A DNA stretch of 64,000 nucleotides from Cristatella mucedo (Eukaryota > Bryozoa > Phylactolaemata > Cristatellidae). The DNA lies in the NCBI GenBank assembly GCA_009760855.2, contig WPIO01000112.1:207001-271000 (forward strand), in the 5' to 3' direction. This document shows, in pieces, positions 10,400-22,190 of the stretch (position 1 is its first letter; each line of letters opens with the position of its first letter). The notes under the pieces were generated by a model. It ran no database searches. It saw nothing but the letters and a program-made list of their open reading frames with translations, and was not told the origin of the DNA. Both the position numbers and the translations under genes were made by a program.

Positions 10400-11945
10400 T
10401 TCGCTCCTTGATTTCTGAGCGCATTTTCGGGCCTACCAGCATCGTGCACTTTGTGCGGCGAGCCTTTGAAACGTCACCCTCCGTCGCCATCAAATAGACT
10501 CGACGACCGTTGACATTTGTTACGCTACGATATGGACGCTCTTCGTTGCTACCTTCGTGTTCCGCTCCTGTCGGAATGCTTCGGTACTTTGGCATTGGCT
10601 CTGCACCGTCCTGCAAAGTCGCGTTCAACTTTACTTTACTTTACCTACGCGTTCCTGTTTCGGGATTCCTGGCCAATGCCCATTTGCTCCTGATTTCTAC
10701 GTTTGAACACCAGACAGTGATCAACCAGGTCGCTGCTATCGTTAAAGTCATTAAAGCCGTATCGCCGATTTGGCGACAGAAGCTAAATGGCCTCACATCA
10801 GATGGGGATACGATGACTGGACGCCATGGCGGTGTCATTACCCTTCCCGAGCAGGAAGCTGCCCATCGTGTCTCGCGTGTTTGGTGCCCGCCACATCAGA
10901 TGGACTTAGTCGTGAAGAAAGGCTTTGCCGACAATAATGATGGCGACTTCGTTAAGCAAGCCCACTGATTAATTACTCACCTTCATCGCCCAGAGAACTT
11001 GATTACGGAGATGCGCTCTACGTGTCCGAAGCTAACCAATCATTGGCTCCCCATGCGAAATTCTTTGTCAGGGCTGTTACAACACCGCATTTGAATTTTC
11101 CATCATATTCTGGAGAAGGAGTGGTGGATTACGGCGTCACTGGTTGCAGCTGTGTGCAGGGTTGTCAACGTTCCTTACATCAAGCTGCAGTCGCGAGATC
11201 TCATCATCGCCCAGCGACGTTCCGAGATCGAGAAGCTGATCGCCCATCTACCTTGGTTATTCACAATTGACCTAACTGGCGAAGATGGTGCGGCAGATGC
11301 AATCGGAGTTTGACGACTAACTATTCCCTTTCACTCGGTTCAAAAACTTATTTAGGATCGGGGGACCGGGGAACATTCTTCCGTGACCAACTCAATGCGC
11401 TCAATAACTATCAAAGTCGTGCAGTTGTCACAATCCTAGGAACGTTTATCGTGAGCGCCGATTGAAGGAGTTGTGCGAATCCAAGCGGAACGCGACAGTT
11501 CTAGTAATGCGGCAGCTTGTGACGCACCTCCAGTGATACCGGCCGAGCTGCTCGCACTTCGTTCGCGTGACTTCAATTCTTGTGTCCTCGATCCTCACCG
11601 TGATCGCCTAGCCCAGTTTTGGACTGCTCTATGATTGAGGCTATTGAGCAGGGGCAGCGCCATCTTGTGGCTAACGGTGCCATAAAGTCGGCTATTGCCA
11701 GGCACGACGAGTCGACGGATTTCAATACTGCACGGGATGACGTTGAACGTCTTTCCCCTGAATCTTCATACAAACACCTGCGTCAGTTCTGCGGCGGATT
11801 GACATCCGCTTTCGCCAACACTACGTCGGTCGAGTCGGACTTCTCTGTGCTTAATTGGGAAAAGGACGACCGCACCAATCTGACATCATTAGCTTTGGAG
11901 GGCATCTCGCAGGCGAAGCAGTTTGATCGCCTGTCAACGCTTTAG
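10400..11945 (+). pseudogene. hAT-family transposase remnant
   Basis: Three separated frames add up to a hAT transposase. 10510-10968 includes LTSDGDTMTGRHGG and RVWCPPHQMDLVVKKGF, the RNase H-fold core with its conserved Asp and the W-C-x-x-H block. Around 11125-11315 another frame reads WWITASLVAAV, LQSRDLIIAQRRSEIEKLI. 11619-11945 ends with TTSVESDFSVLNWEKDD and LTSLALEGISQAKQF, the C-terminal hAT dimerisation region. Frameshifts and stops separate the parts, so it is dead. Terminal inverted repeats could not be fixed. It resembles the long hAT type that also occurs in oomycetes and other protists. Confidence 0.75.
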
Positions 11946-12233
11946 AGTTTAAATGCTTTTACGCCGTTTACACCAGTTGATGCTTTTCGCGCAGGCTTAA
12001 TTAAGTGTCGTTTTACTCGTCGCACTGATACGCTGTCTGGTGTGACGCCGAATTTAAGGGTCGGCGTCGCGGCAAAAATAGGAAAATTTCGTTGAATTCG
12101 GCAAATGCCGAATTTAAGCAGGTCTGCCCTACTGACTGTCAAGAGCAGATTTATTAGTCACTAAAAAAGATCTTATTAGGAGGATAAATGAAAGCGCCTT
12201 TCAGAAATATGTTTGCTTCGCGAGTTTCAAACA

Positions 12234-12237
<4 letters not shown>

Positions 12238-12266
<29 letters not shown>

Positions 12267-12330
12267 ACTAAATAAAGCGCCCTTAGAGAACTAAATCTCT
12301 TTCTAGGCGCCTTACATTTTAACCAGCTTT
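12238..12330 (-). mobile_element. LINE-B 3' tail
   Basis: An (ATA)n tract at 12238-12265 is followed by ataaagcgcccttagagaac and taaatctctttctaggcgcc, the canonical minus-strand LINE-B terminus. Almost nothing of the body remains. Confidence 0.8.
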
Positions 12331-13489
12331 GCTGCCAACGCCTCTACACTTTCCACAATGTTTGAACTGAGTGGGATCCGATTTTTAAGTCTCCAGTCTT
12401 GCCGATTCTTGTAAAATTTTTCGCAAAAAGATGGCTTGGGTGCCCGCGCTTAGACTTCCACGCCAAAGTACTTTCCATCGAACTGCACTGCAGTGCGTCA
12501 CATCCGCGGACAAAATGGCCGGAGCGCAGGGGTCGACAGTATTGTAGTGCCAGCACTAAATCAGTCTTTTTATTTTTTATAAAATTATAAAATAAATTGT
12601 AAATTCTCTGCAGATCTAGACAATTTAAAACACGTTTTAAAATGCATACTTTAAGATAAATTATAAGTTAACGCTCCACTTGTTTATAAATTAACGCTCC
12701 TCTTGTTGCGTGAACGAAACCTACAGGAGTGCTGACAATTTTTTAATTTGCCCGTTAACTGTGTAGTGCACCACCCTTGTAAAGAATTACATGTAGATTC
12801 TATGTATGCATGTACATTGCTTACCAAAGATACGAGCAACAAGGAATTTTAATTTCAGCTATGTGAGAGTGCATATTACAGCTACATGTGCAAATTAGCA
12901 AATTTGCTCCCCCTCACCCTTTTTTTACATGGAACTCACCGTTGCTGTGCCGTCTTAACAGTACTAACACTATATAAATGCGCATAATGTAAGCGTGACG
13001 TTTGAAGCGATGCCGGACTTGCTAAAAAATTTAGTTTAGTATAGGTTTCGACATACAGGCGTATCTCAAAAGTTCTCTAACACTGCTGCCTAGACCGTTA
13101 GATCTTTCGTCTTTGTCAAAGAGTAGGGATGTACGTTATATTTCTATCAATTGCTCCTCCCATAAATGGATATTAAAAGTGGTTGACCGCAACGAGACGT
13201 GTAAGGGTAGTCACCAAATCACCGGTCTTGAAAGTGACCTTGAAATTTACCTTGAAATTGCGAACAAAAAGCCAAAGCTCCTCCAGCAAAGGCGACTAAT
13301 CGCTAAATCTCTTGGATTTTCGACAAACCTTGCAAAAATTCATCACCAGCTGAAACCGCTCAATGTCTTTTTTCTGCAGCTCTGCCTAATGCAAATCATA
13401 GTAGTCTAGCCTTAACAGAGCCAGAGAGATAGTAAGATTTGTATAGCCTCGTTGTAGATAACCCCAAATCTCCAACATAGATCGAACAT
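12331..13489. other. No gene recognised
   Basis: A 98-codon frame at 13113-13409 has no motif I know, and its codon pattern does not suggest selection. The rest is AT-rich and unassigned. Confidence 0.4.
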
Positions 13490-13720
13490 AATGGCTCGCT
13501 GCTGAAAATAGATACTAGCTGATTTAACAGCCTTTTTTGTATAGCGACAGAAGAGCCTTACGGCTATCACCACCGCTTGCAGCGTTGATAAAGGATCGCC
13601 CACTGCAGGATTCAAACCCACGACATTGGGGCTGAGGTCGTGTAAAGTAACTGAAGTTGGCAAGTTAAGGAAGCTTTCAAAACGTAAGTATTTACCCAAG
13701 GGGACACGTACGTTGTGAGC
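13490..13720 (-). mobile_element. SINE-A, second copy
   Basis: The reverse complement shows gggtttgaatcctgcagtgg (B-box-like), then gcgatcctttatcaacgctg and cttctgtcgctatacaaaaa. This matches the order of the copy at 5795-6010. The upstream half (gtgccacggtgcgac) is not shared, so the element boundaries are approximate. Confidence 0.6.
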
Positions 13721-14529
13721 GGAGAATGACTGTCGCACCGTGGCATCACTAGTTAAGAGAACCAAGTCCCCTAGTCCCGACGCACTCTTGTGATTGCTTA
13801 TGCGTAGCAGTTCAGTTCAATAGTCGTTGTATTAAGAAAACTGGCCGACATCCAGGATCAAATGCTTGCAAAGGCAGATATTTAGCCTATCAGTCGCTGC
13901 AGAGCTTTCTTATTTAGAAACAAAAAACTACAGCTGGTGAGGGTAGCGCCGTAACAAAAGAGTGAAAGACAGAGCGCGCCGACAAACGCGTGCAGTACTG
14001 GCAACTCCGAAAAATGCGCGAACGGCAAAAGCGCGTTTTTATAAAAATATAAAAACTGAGGTATGATATATATTATTTAACTGGCTTCTTGTCATCCAAA
14101 CCAATTACGATTATATCGATAAGAAACAAATTTCACACTATGCGGCTGGTGCGGAAGTAATAAGTGCGTTTAGATTCGTCATGCATTTATAATTTAAACT
14201 CCGAACCCAGCAAATATATTGTCGGATTTTGTGTAAGCCGGTCAGAAAAATTGTTCTACCATTTTTTCTGGAAAGCAACCAGTTGGATGCCTGCGATCCT
14301 CAACAGAATTCTTGGGGGCAGGCGGCAAGGTTCAGATCTTCAATTTTGCAATAGAATATTGCGACGACGAAAATCTGCGAATGCACGTCAAAATAATATT
14401 AGCTCTGAGCTTTGTTTCTGCAGCGGATGTTCCTGCTTCTATTGACGAATTGGCCGACGATTGCTATCCTCTAACTGCTCTGCACCATTGATCAAGAAGA
14501 CCTTTATATTGGCTCGCAGGCTTAGAGGT
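13721..14529. other. No gene recognised
   Basis: Short frames only; the frame at 14164-14445 has no recognisable domain. Between 14050 and 14120 the sequence is AT-rich. Confidence 0.35.
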
Positions 14530-15266
14530 TGACGTGGGAATCCAAGATTTAATTTGCAACTGTGGAATGTGTAGAGTACAACGAATAACTGCGATACAGC
14601 TACAATTTCCACAATACACGTCAGAACACTGCAGATTGTATACCAATTCATGCTTAACGGTGTGATGGGTTAACTCAGATAATGTCATCCAATGGCGCTT
14701 GCGCGTTCCCGTGCTGAGGCCTCAATTGACTCAGTTTAGCCAGCCTATTTACAAATTCAAATGGCGATGCGGCTACGATTTCTACGAAAAATTCGCGTAA
14801 CTGTGATTTTTATTCCAAATTATAGAGAGCGGCATGCCGCATATACCCACCAAACTTCATGGGTTCACCCTTGCGCGTTCTCAGACTATGGCTTCTGACG
14901 ACCCTGCCCAAATGGCTACCTGCATTGTCCAACTGCGATACAACAGCTATTTCTACAAAAAGCTTCGCGAAACTGTGATTTAGAATCCAAACTATAGCAA
15001 GCAATGGTCCAGTTTAACCGACCAAAGTTCATGCGATTGCACTTTCGCGATCTCATTCTATGCCTTCCAATGGCCCGGGCCAGCCAGCCTCCCTAAATAT
15101 TGAAACTGCGATACAGCTACAATTTTTCAAATGTTTGTATGATTACGGTTAGATTAAGTAGAATAGAAAATTTTTTTTGGTTTATTCACCTAATTTCATG
15201 ACAATGGACGGGCGTGTTCTAATGCTATGGCCTCCAATAGTTCAGGCCTTCAGAGGCCATAGCATT
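14530..15266 (+). repeat. ~172-bp satellite array, four units plus an inverted junction
   Basis: The anchor word gcgata(c/t), followed by a diverged gctacaatttctac(a/g), recurs at 14591, 14764, 14935 and 15108, spaced 173, 171 and 173 bp. Units also share aactgtgattt, caaacttcatg and cgcgttct...tatggc. Divergence between units is high. The array ends at a perfect hairpin (15221-15266), after which diverged satellite-like words appear in inverse orientation. Confidence 0.8.
15221..15266. repeat. Perfect 14-bp inverted repeat at the satellite edge
   Basis: aatgctatggcctc (15221-15234) and gaggccatagcatt (15253-15266) are exact reverse complements around an 18-nt loop. Weaker inverse similarity (gtttattcacc on both sides) extends outward. 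Confidence 0.95.
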
Positions 15267-15675
15267 GTATTGCATCAGCGCAATTGCAAAGAATTGGTGA
15301 ATAAACGAGCAACACTGCTTTCCATAATCATCAATAAAAAAACGTAGCTTCATGGCGCCTATTGATAGAATAGGAGGTACATCGAAGTTCAAAAATGCAG
15401 AGCGGGCCGATTTATTGTAGGCCACTGCATGACATCAGACGCAGGCTGTAGCATGACATTTGGTTAGTAAACTCGGAACACTGTTTTGCTGTAACACGAA
15501 ATCAAAACAACCGCAGCTGCTTGACGCTTATTGTGTAAATGGCAGCTGTATCGCCGTTCAATTGTTTACAGAGGCTGACTTGTCGGGACCATTGGAAGCG
15601 ATAGCGTAAGAGCGCCTATCATACATCACATTTATTTCTAGATACTCAGTCTCGCGTACACGTCGCTTCAGAGAC

Positions 15676-15845
15676 ATCGCCTCCTACATTGCTCCTACAT
15701 TGCTCCTACATTGCTCCTCTATTGCTCCTCTATTGCTCCTACATTGCTCCTATATTGCTCCTACATTGCTCCTACATTGCTCCTACATTGCTCCTACATT
15801 GCTCCTACGTTGCTCCTACATTGCTCCTACATTGCTCTTACATTT
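15676..15845 (+). repeat. 11-bp minisatellite (TACATTGCTCC)15
   Basis: About 15 units of tacattgctcc, with variants tctattgctcc, tatattgctcc and tacgttgctcc. Because 11 is not a multiple of 3, all three frames stay open with an 11-residue cyclic pattern rich in Leu, His, Cys and Ser. These frames are a by-product of the repeat. Confidence 0.95.
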
Positions 15846-16059
15846 TGCTCTCGAATCAGGAGCGTCTTTGCCTCTTTTCGCGTCGGCTTCTACGCCTTAA
15901 AATAAAATCTCTTGGAGCTCGGGCCTGAAGTTTCAATGCTGCAATTTAGGATGGAAATTTGTTGCCGGCCTATACGACTACACTCGCACTGACTTGGCAT
16001 CACTTAAGTCTCAGGCGATAAAGCAGTCGTTTCTCATAACTGGCCCTCCGCCTTAGCGA

Positions 16060-16510
16060 CTGTGTCTGCTTGTTTTTTTCTGCGTGCTTTTTGCGCTTAC
16101 CTGCGCCGGATTGCTTGTGCTTACCTGCGCCCGATTCGGCGCAAAGTTACTAAAGTCAGAGGTCGGGTCAAGCGCACGCTTTCACGGCTCGCATCGCAGC
16201 AACCGACGGGTCATCGGCCATCGGCCTCGAGCGCCTCGTCGCAGCTTCGTCTCAAACTCCAGTCGAGGCCGCCGCTGCGGCTGCTCGGCGGCGGAGCCCA
16301 AACAGCCAGCCAATCAGCAGCAGCCACGCTTGAGCCCACGCATGCGCTACCCGCGCCGCCGCCCGAGTCGAACGGCGCGCGCGCGCGCGGTGTCCCGGGC
16401 GGACTTTCGGGGACTTGGTGGATATCATTGAGCCGCCTGAGCTCTACAGTGCGGACCTCCTCCTCGACGGTAAACAGGTTTCATTCGTGATCAGGATCCT
16501 TCCCTCGCCC
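16060..16510 (+). other. GC/CpG-rich stretch, possible exon or promoter
   Basis: A local rise in GC with many CpGs and a (CG)n run near 16376-16390 contrasts with AT-richer surroundings. Three overlapping frames are open, which is expected for such composition. One of them reads FGDLVDIIEPPELYSADLLL just before a possible donor, gacg|gtaaac (about 16470). This could be the end of a first coding exon, but I do not recognise the protein and no partner exon was found. Confidence 0.3.
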
Positions 16511-18704
16511 ATTCTAGGAAGATCAAGTCCTGATCCTAGCTCTGCTTGAATGGCTGTCGCGCGGAACTCTTGGTGTGATGGGCGCGCGCTCTACGCTTGG
16601 ACTGTTGCGCTGCGATTGGAGCCGTGTTTGACTGGCTCTTGCGTCAATTTTTGTAAATTTCTGTACAAGGGAGTCTTTCTCTGCGGTGGTTTAGATGCTT
16701 TGACTTCGATTGGAGCCAGTTCGCGATGCATTACATTTGGGCGTCATACATTTGTCATGCAGTCACACACTTGCGTGTGGAGTGGGCACCTAATTCTCAC
16801 GGTGCCAGTAGTTAGCTTAATAGGTTTTAATAGGTGCACTCTTTGACCACCTCTCGTATTTTATTAACGATCTAGGTAGCTGGATGTGGAGTATAGGATT
16901 TTACGCTTATTTTGTGCGCATATATGAATTTAGCTTGCACTAATCTGCCCAGAGGGCGTTCAAATACTGCCTGGCTCATTCAGAAGCTTGGAGACTACAG
17001 CATGAATGAAGTTTGTGCGAGATTTGCTACAACTTGTGTACAACTTGAGCTCCCAGCCAGTTTCCTAGTTACCTTGATTTTCATTGATCCGTTGTACCTT
17101 TGAAACTAAACGTATGACCCCTTGAGTAAGTTCGGTAATAGTGACTTAAAGTCATCACTTTATCGACATTAAAATTAATAGAGGTCTCAGGAGCCATTTT
17201 TCTGTATAGCGGTCGATCAGAGGGCCTGAAATTTAGCAGAGCGTGCGATCCTACTGAATAAGCGACGTCCTTGGCCAGCGCACGATACCCACGATTCACA
17301 AGGGCTGGCCGCCTATGTAATTTGAAACAGTTGACATCTTCTGTTTCTCGTCCAGTGCAACTTGGGTTCTTCTTTCAGTCTTCCCTCTATATTATTGTGT
17401 CAATCGATTGAAGCGACATAAGATCGTGATCCTTTATTTTTTGTTAATTGTCCAGACTGCCACCTGTGTCGCCGCAGTCGCAGGTCGGATTCATCTTCTT
17501 CTCCTGAAGGCCATCGATCTGTCACTTGGCTCTCGGCTTCTTTGATCCGCGCGGGCTCTTTAGTCTCTTTTAGTGCGTTATAGGCCTGTCGATACGGTAG
17601 TAGGAGAAGTTACCTGACGATAGAAGCAACTTTGCCGGTTGTCCTCAACGGCAGCTTACGCAGTCTGGTAATTGCATGAGGGTGCCAGCTTAGGACGCGT
17701 CATGCGATTTACCTGCATTACGTTTAAGGTGGCCAGAGAGTCTTTAGTGGCTGGCGTTCTGCTGGCAGCGGGCAGGGAAAAACTGTTGGAACTCAAACCT
17801 GGATCCATACTGTGAGCATTGGCTAAGGTCAAGGGCAGGCTCAGCAGGTCCATTACAGGCAGCGGACGATCTCGGCAGGTGTAATCCAGGTAGTGGACGA
17901 ACTCGAGACTCGATACTTTCTGTGACTGGGCGCATAGTAAATCAGCCAGATTGACGCTGATGTTCATTATTCCTGGCTCTTGAATTATAACGGCTTGGGA
18001 CTACGGGGTCGAAGTCACATAAAAGCTGACATCATAAAATAGGCGCCAAGTTGTGCTTCCTGAGTTACTATTGGCATTTAAGCTGCTTTGAACACTAGGC
18101 CACAGAGTCATTGGTGTACGTCACAGCCTCTGTTGAACGCCAGTGATCATCTGTTGCTATCACATTATCACATTGGCTTTTCTACGCTACCGAAATAGAC
18201 TGCTATGTTAAATTGTGGACGTTCTTAATCGATGCTGTGCTCCGCTACTGTCGGCCACACACCAGCGTGCGGCGTCGGTGTTGAACGCACAGGTCGCCAG
18301 CGCGAGATACGAGGCTCAGGCGTCACCAGGATTTCCCTCGTGTCGATTTAGACTGGTACCGTTACGGAGGCTGCGTTAGTGACGTAGATCCGTTCGGACA
18401 TGGAAGCCATACACCACAACTGCAATAGCGAGCCCATTTGGGATTGGCTTTGAATGAGGGGTCCCCTCTGGGAGTGCATATGCCTCGGAAGGGTTTTACC
18501 GAAAAAGCTCGGTTTCGCTCTGCCCTAACCCTCCTGAGGCACGTAGCGAGCAGCAGCAGCAGGCAAAGCTTACCAGTGAGCAGTTGGTAGAAAGGACGAA
18601 TACGCTCAACTGTCAATCTCGGTGTGGGAATTGTGGGCAGACGTCGATGCATAGACATCGCCCGAGACATGGGGTGCTTCCTCGCCCTCTCACCAGCAGT
18701 CTAT
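16511..18704. other. No gene recognised; two weak minus-strand frames
   Basis: A 103-codon minus frame (17656-17967) starts with ATG and is Ser/Leu-rich with no known domain. A 102-codon minus frame (18362-18670) has a hydrophobic run LLTGKLCLLLLLATCL and later cysteines, but it starts with basic residues and has no signal-peptide-like N-terminus. Neither is duplicated elsewhere in the window. I would not call either one a gene. Confidence 0.3.
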
Positions 18705-19370
18705 CATGTAATGTATCTCCGTCTGTAACTCCCCAATCATAAAGACCATGTGAGTGTTACGCAGGATAGTTTTGTATGGCGCACTCACAGCCTTAGCGGC
18801 TTTCGGTACGCATTCGGTAGCCAACAGACTTCGTCTCACGCAACAAAGAGAAAGTGGGAAGCATAGCAGAGTCAGGAGAGCAGTTGAGGTAGTGAGTAGC
18901 TTAGAAGTAGCAGTTCATTACCGTTGAAAAAGATGTGCCATAGTCGGCAGTAGGAGAGTAGATGTCGTTGCGTTAGAATTGTGGAAGCGAGTTCCACAGT
19001 CTAGGACCTGCAGAGCTAAAGCTTCTGTCGCCAACTGTCTTTAAGCGGAGGAATGGGACAGTTAATTTATTGTCCACACAGGACCTGAGGGCGCGAACAG
19101 GCTGAAACTGATGCAGCAGTTCAGCTAGGTACGAAGGAGCCAAGCCGTGGCGAGCCTTGTGGGTCAGCTCAAGAACTTTGCTCTGTATCCTTTGCTCAAC
19201 TGGCAACCATCCTAGCTCTTTCAGCAGAGGTGACACGTGTTCAAACCACTAGGACTTGAAGACCAGCCTTGCAGCCATATTCATAGTCCGCTGTAGTGGC
19301 ATAATAGCTTTCTTTGGTAGCCCAGCCAAAAGGGAATTACAATTATCAAGCCGAGACAGAACTAAAGAGC
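18705..19370 (-). mobile_element. LINE-A 3' fragment, 5' side fused to LINE-B
   Basis: The minus strand encodes the LINE-A C-terminal domain (LDNCNSLLAGLPKKAIMPLQ, KARHGLAPSYLAELLHQFQP, SFSSAGPRLWNSLPQF), with breaks near 19240 and 18970. The element 3' end is at about 18705 (aatgtatctccgtctgtaac). Its 5' side does not continue into LINE-A but joins a LINE-B segment at about 19370. Confidence 0.85.
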
Positions 19371-19500
19371 TAAAAAGCGAGTTACAGAACCTTGAAATCG
19401 ATACGCTGCTTAACTGGGAGCCAGCGCATGTTGGCAAGAAATGGTGTGATGCGGCAACTGCGACACTCACGACAGATACGCCTAGCTGCAGTTTTCCACA
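19371..19500 (-). mobile_element. LINE-B RT fragment joined to LINE-A
   Basis: The minus strand reads SHHFLPTCAGSQLSSVSISR, corresponding to the HWLPVKQRIDFKVL region of LINE-B. It runs without a gap into the LINE-A SSLVLSRLD segment. Both halves share strand and domain order, as expected for recombination or template switching between related elements. Confidence 0.7.
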
Positions 19501-19979
19501 GAATGATTACGGCTATGCAAACAATCCTTGCCTAAAACTGAAGCTCACTTCATGCCAGATGAAACAAATCTGTGTTGCATTACTGCTATGATCAAAGTGT
19601 TAATCAAAAAATATAAATCTATTTATGTGATTCCTATTCTAATAATCAAACCATTGCCTAATAATTTTAAATGTCAATTACTTTACCAGAGCACATCGCA
19701 ATAACTCATTTGTGTCGCAAATTACTGAAATAGATAGGACATTCAGACACAGTGTATTGGCCGCTAGTCCGTTGCCCTACTACAACCAAGTATTTGCTAG
19801 TGCTCACACTTAATTTCACTTAGTAATGGCATTTGAAAGTACTGGGTTATGGAAATATTATACGATACGAAGCTAAAACACACAGATTTCAAAGCTATTG
19901 TGGTTAGAGTGTAGCTACATTTATAACGTGTCAAGTAACTAGAAATGCACCAAGTTCTCTTAGGATATGAAAGTATATC
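19501..19979. other. No gene recognised
   Basis: AT-rich spacer ahead of the duplicated region. Confidence 0.4.
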
Positions 19980-21600
19980 ATATTATTTGAATTAATTATA
20001 ACAATACCGAGCCGTGCATAACTAGTTTCGGGGTTCGTTGTATTAATGCTTATAGGCCATTAAGTAACATAGACCAGGCAGATAAATGCAGGTGCTGTAC
20101 TAGAGCTTGCTCGTCGTTCGTCCTTGCACTGACTAGTGATGCCTTCTTACAACGTAAGCTAGATACTGCGAGGTGCTGAATCGCTGGATTTTTTTAATTG
20201 AATCCGAGGTATCATAATGCTACGAATTATAATAATTGGTCATTTTATGGTGCCATAAGAGAAATGCACCTCTATTCAGTTGCTTTAAAACCCATTAAAA
20301 GGAATCAGTAAACTGATTAGTCTCATGTATGTTGTCATTCTAAGACAAGTATGCACCAGCAGTTTAAGAATCGTGGTTAGGCCAGCATGCTAAAGCAAAC
20401 ACATTGATAACCACTCGGTCGCGGGTTTTTAGGACCTCTGGCTACCGATGCGCACTGAATCAAGCACGTAAGAGCACGAAAGATACTTGAGGCAAGAACA
20501 TACAACTGCCACTTGGCTAATTGAAAAGCTGACCGGAACAGAGGCTCCTTTAGCTGAGACTCAAGCGATGCTAAGTCAGTGCAGGTAGTACCCGAAGCCA
20601 GAAGCCTGTTAGGAACTTTCGGCGAATACGGACTACAGGCCCGGCCACCAAACGATTTCTGCTTAGTGCGAGTCTCGGTGATGCGACTGGAAATCGACAA
20701 GCTGATGATGCAAAAGTTCAGTTTAGAAGGAAAGACGCGGCTAAGTTAGGCGTGTAGACGCAAGTGAGGCAACCTGTAAGCCAGACTGACAATCTTGGTC
20801 AATTCGACGCTTGCTAAGGAGCGACAGAAGGTTACAGGGACGCTGGGTCCTTTGGCAGCAGTTGTTGCTGTGTGTTGCAACTTGTCGCTGTGTTCCGACA
20901 GGCCAGAGGTCCTGCCAAGTTTGACCCCAGAATATCACGAGTACTAATTGGCCAGTTGTACTTTCGGCTACAGAGAGGTCAGAGGGAGACCAGCACCTCT
21001 AATGGTCGTTGACTTGACATTGATTGATTTATCTACTGGACTGGTCAGGTATCCAGGCTTGCTCGCTCTTTGCTGCTGACGCGTTCGTTCTCCTTCGGCA
21101 TACCTACCTGTTTTGAGACGTCTTCTGCGACTCGCAAGCTGCGTTTCAAGTGCAGCGTCATCGCGATATGCCACGTGACTTGCCACGTACCAAGTGCTGC
21201 GTTTGTGATTAAGGATTCCAGCGAACAGGCTGCTGCTACGTATTTTAACTTCGCACCCCAGCTAAGTCTTTCTCCGACATGCGAGGCGGCGGTCCCTACA
21301 CAGAAACCCGCTTGACATTAGCGCCCGGTCCAGGTCAACCGAATAACCAGGGTCGATGCTCTCAGTGAACTCAGGCCGCTGGGCGTCACAAGCGTTTCTG
21401 AGCCGGTAAGTGCCGGGTTGGTAGGACTAGGCCTGCTAGATTTGGCAACAAAGCCGTTGTTGCCAGAAACTAACTAAACGAACTTAAGTCCAGAATCCTT
21501 GCATAAGAACATCCAAATCCCGCAATTGTACGAATGCGCCTTGGCGACCAAATGTAGAGCTCGAAATAGTACTGGTTCTCGCCTGAGTGCCACAAAACCG
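19980..21600 (-). repeat. Duplicated block alpha, copy 1 (LINE-like ORF2 remnant inside)
   Basis: The block starts with a non-coding segment (gtgcataactagtttcggg ... aatgcaggtgctgtactaga) also present near 30150 and 45676. On the minus strand 20377-20700 reads RITETRTKQKSFGG, ACSPYSPKVPNRLLA and LASLESQLKEPLFRSAF, a worn C-terminus of an L2-like ORF2. The distal part (20940-21480) recurs at 25330-25990, 30930-31480 and 46440-47050. A plus-strand 81-codon frame (about 21070-21315) is open in all four copies but varies mostly at amino-acid-changing sites. Confidence 0.75.
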
Positions 21601-22190
21601 GTGAAGCAGGCGGTAGTATGCTTGATCTCAGCAAATATACCACCATATAGAAGTGATATACATATATTTATCAACCAGGAACCTCGGGAGCTGCTAAGGC
21701 AAAGGAAATATATATGGTCGGATGTGGTTAAGTCGCGAATCAATCTTGCAATTATCTCCTTAACTAATTTATAATGTAAATATCATACAGCATTTTGTAT
21801 TGCTGTTACGATACGTTAAAATCAAGTGCTATAATATTGTCAGCACAATAAACAGTGACAAGATCCAATGAACACAACGGTAGCACGTTCGGTGCCGTTC
21901 GATGACTTTCCGTGTAACATAAGCTAGTACGAAAGAAAACCATCGCTTATATCGATCGGCGTCGTATATGACATCAGAAGAGACGTTGCAAAAATTCACT
22001 CATCTTCACATGCTTCCTTTGCAAGTATAGAGAGCACTGAGGTGCACCTCTTTTACCAAGCCATACCTTTGCTGATAGAGTGTGCGAGAACTTGGGGTGT
22101 AAGGAAGCGGGCGTGAATTCAAACTCTCGAAGAAACAACACACACGCATACCTGATAAATGAGTGCTTGCACGTTGACATGATCGCCAAT
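21601..22190 (+). repeat. Duplicated block gamma, copy 1
   Basis: Non-coding sequence (catacttaatctcagcaa-like start, gttacgatacgttaaaatca, cacaataaacagtgacaaga, gtgtaacataagctagtacg) shared with 35420-35600 and 53520-53830. It always precedes a LINE-A/LINE-B pair and then the methyltransferase. No coding potential is seen. Confidence 0.7.

Noticed and set aside
16084..16490. Arg/Pro-rich frames in the GC-rich stretch
   Set aside because: All three frames are open because of base composition; no known domain. Kept only as a possible exon or promoter.
18362..18670. Possible small secreted Cys-containing protein on the minus strand
   Set aside because: The hydrophobic run is about 30 residues in, after a basic segment, so it does not look like a signal peptide. 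No copy or homologue is visible.
21070..21315. An 81-codon plus-strand frame kept open in four block alpha copies (also 25646, 31209 and about 46730)
   Set aside because: It starts with a non-ATG codon, and the differences between copies mostly change amino acids, as expected for neutral sequence. The opposite strand of neighbouring DNA carries LINE-like remnants.
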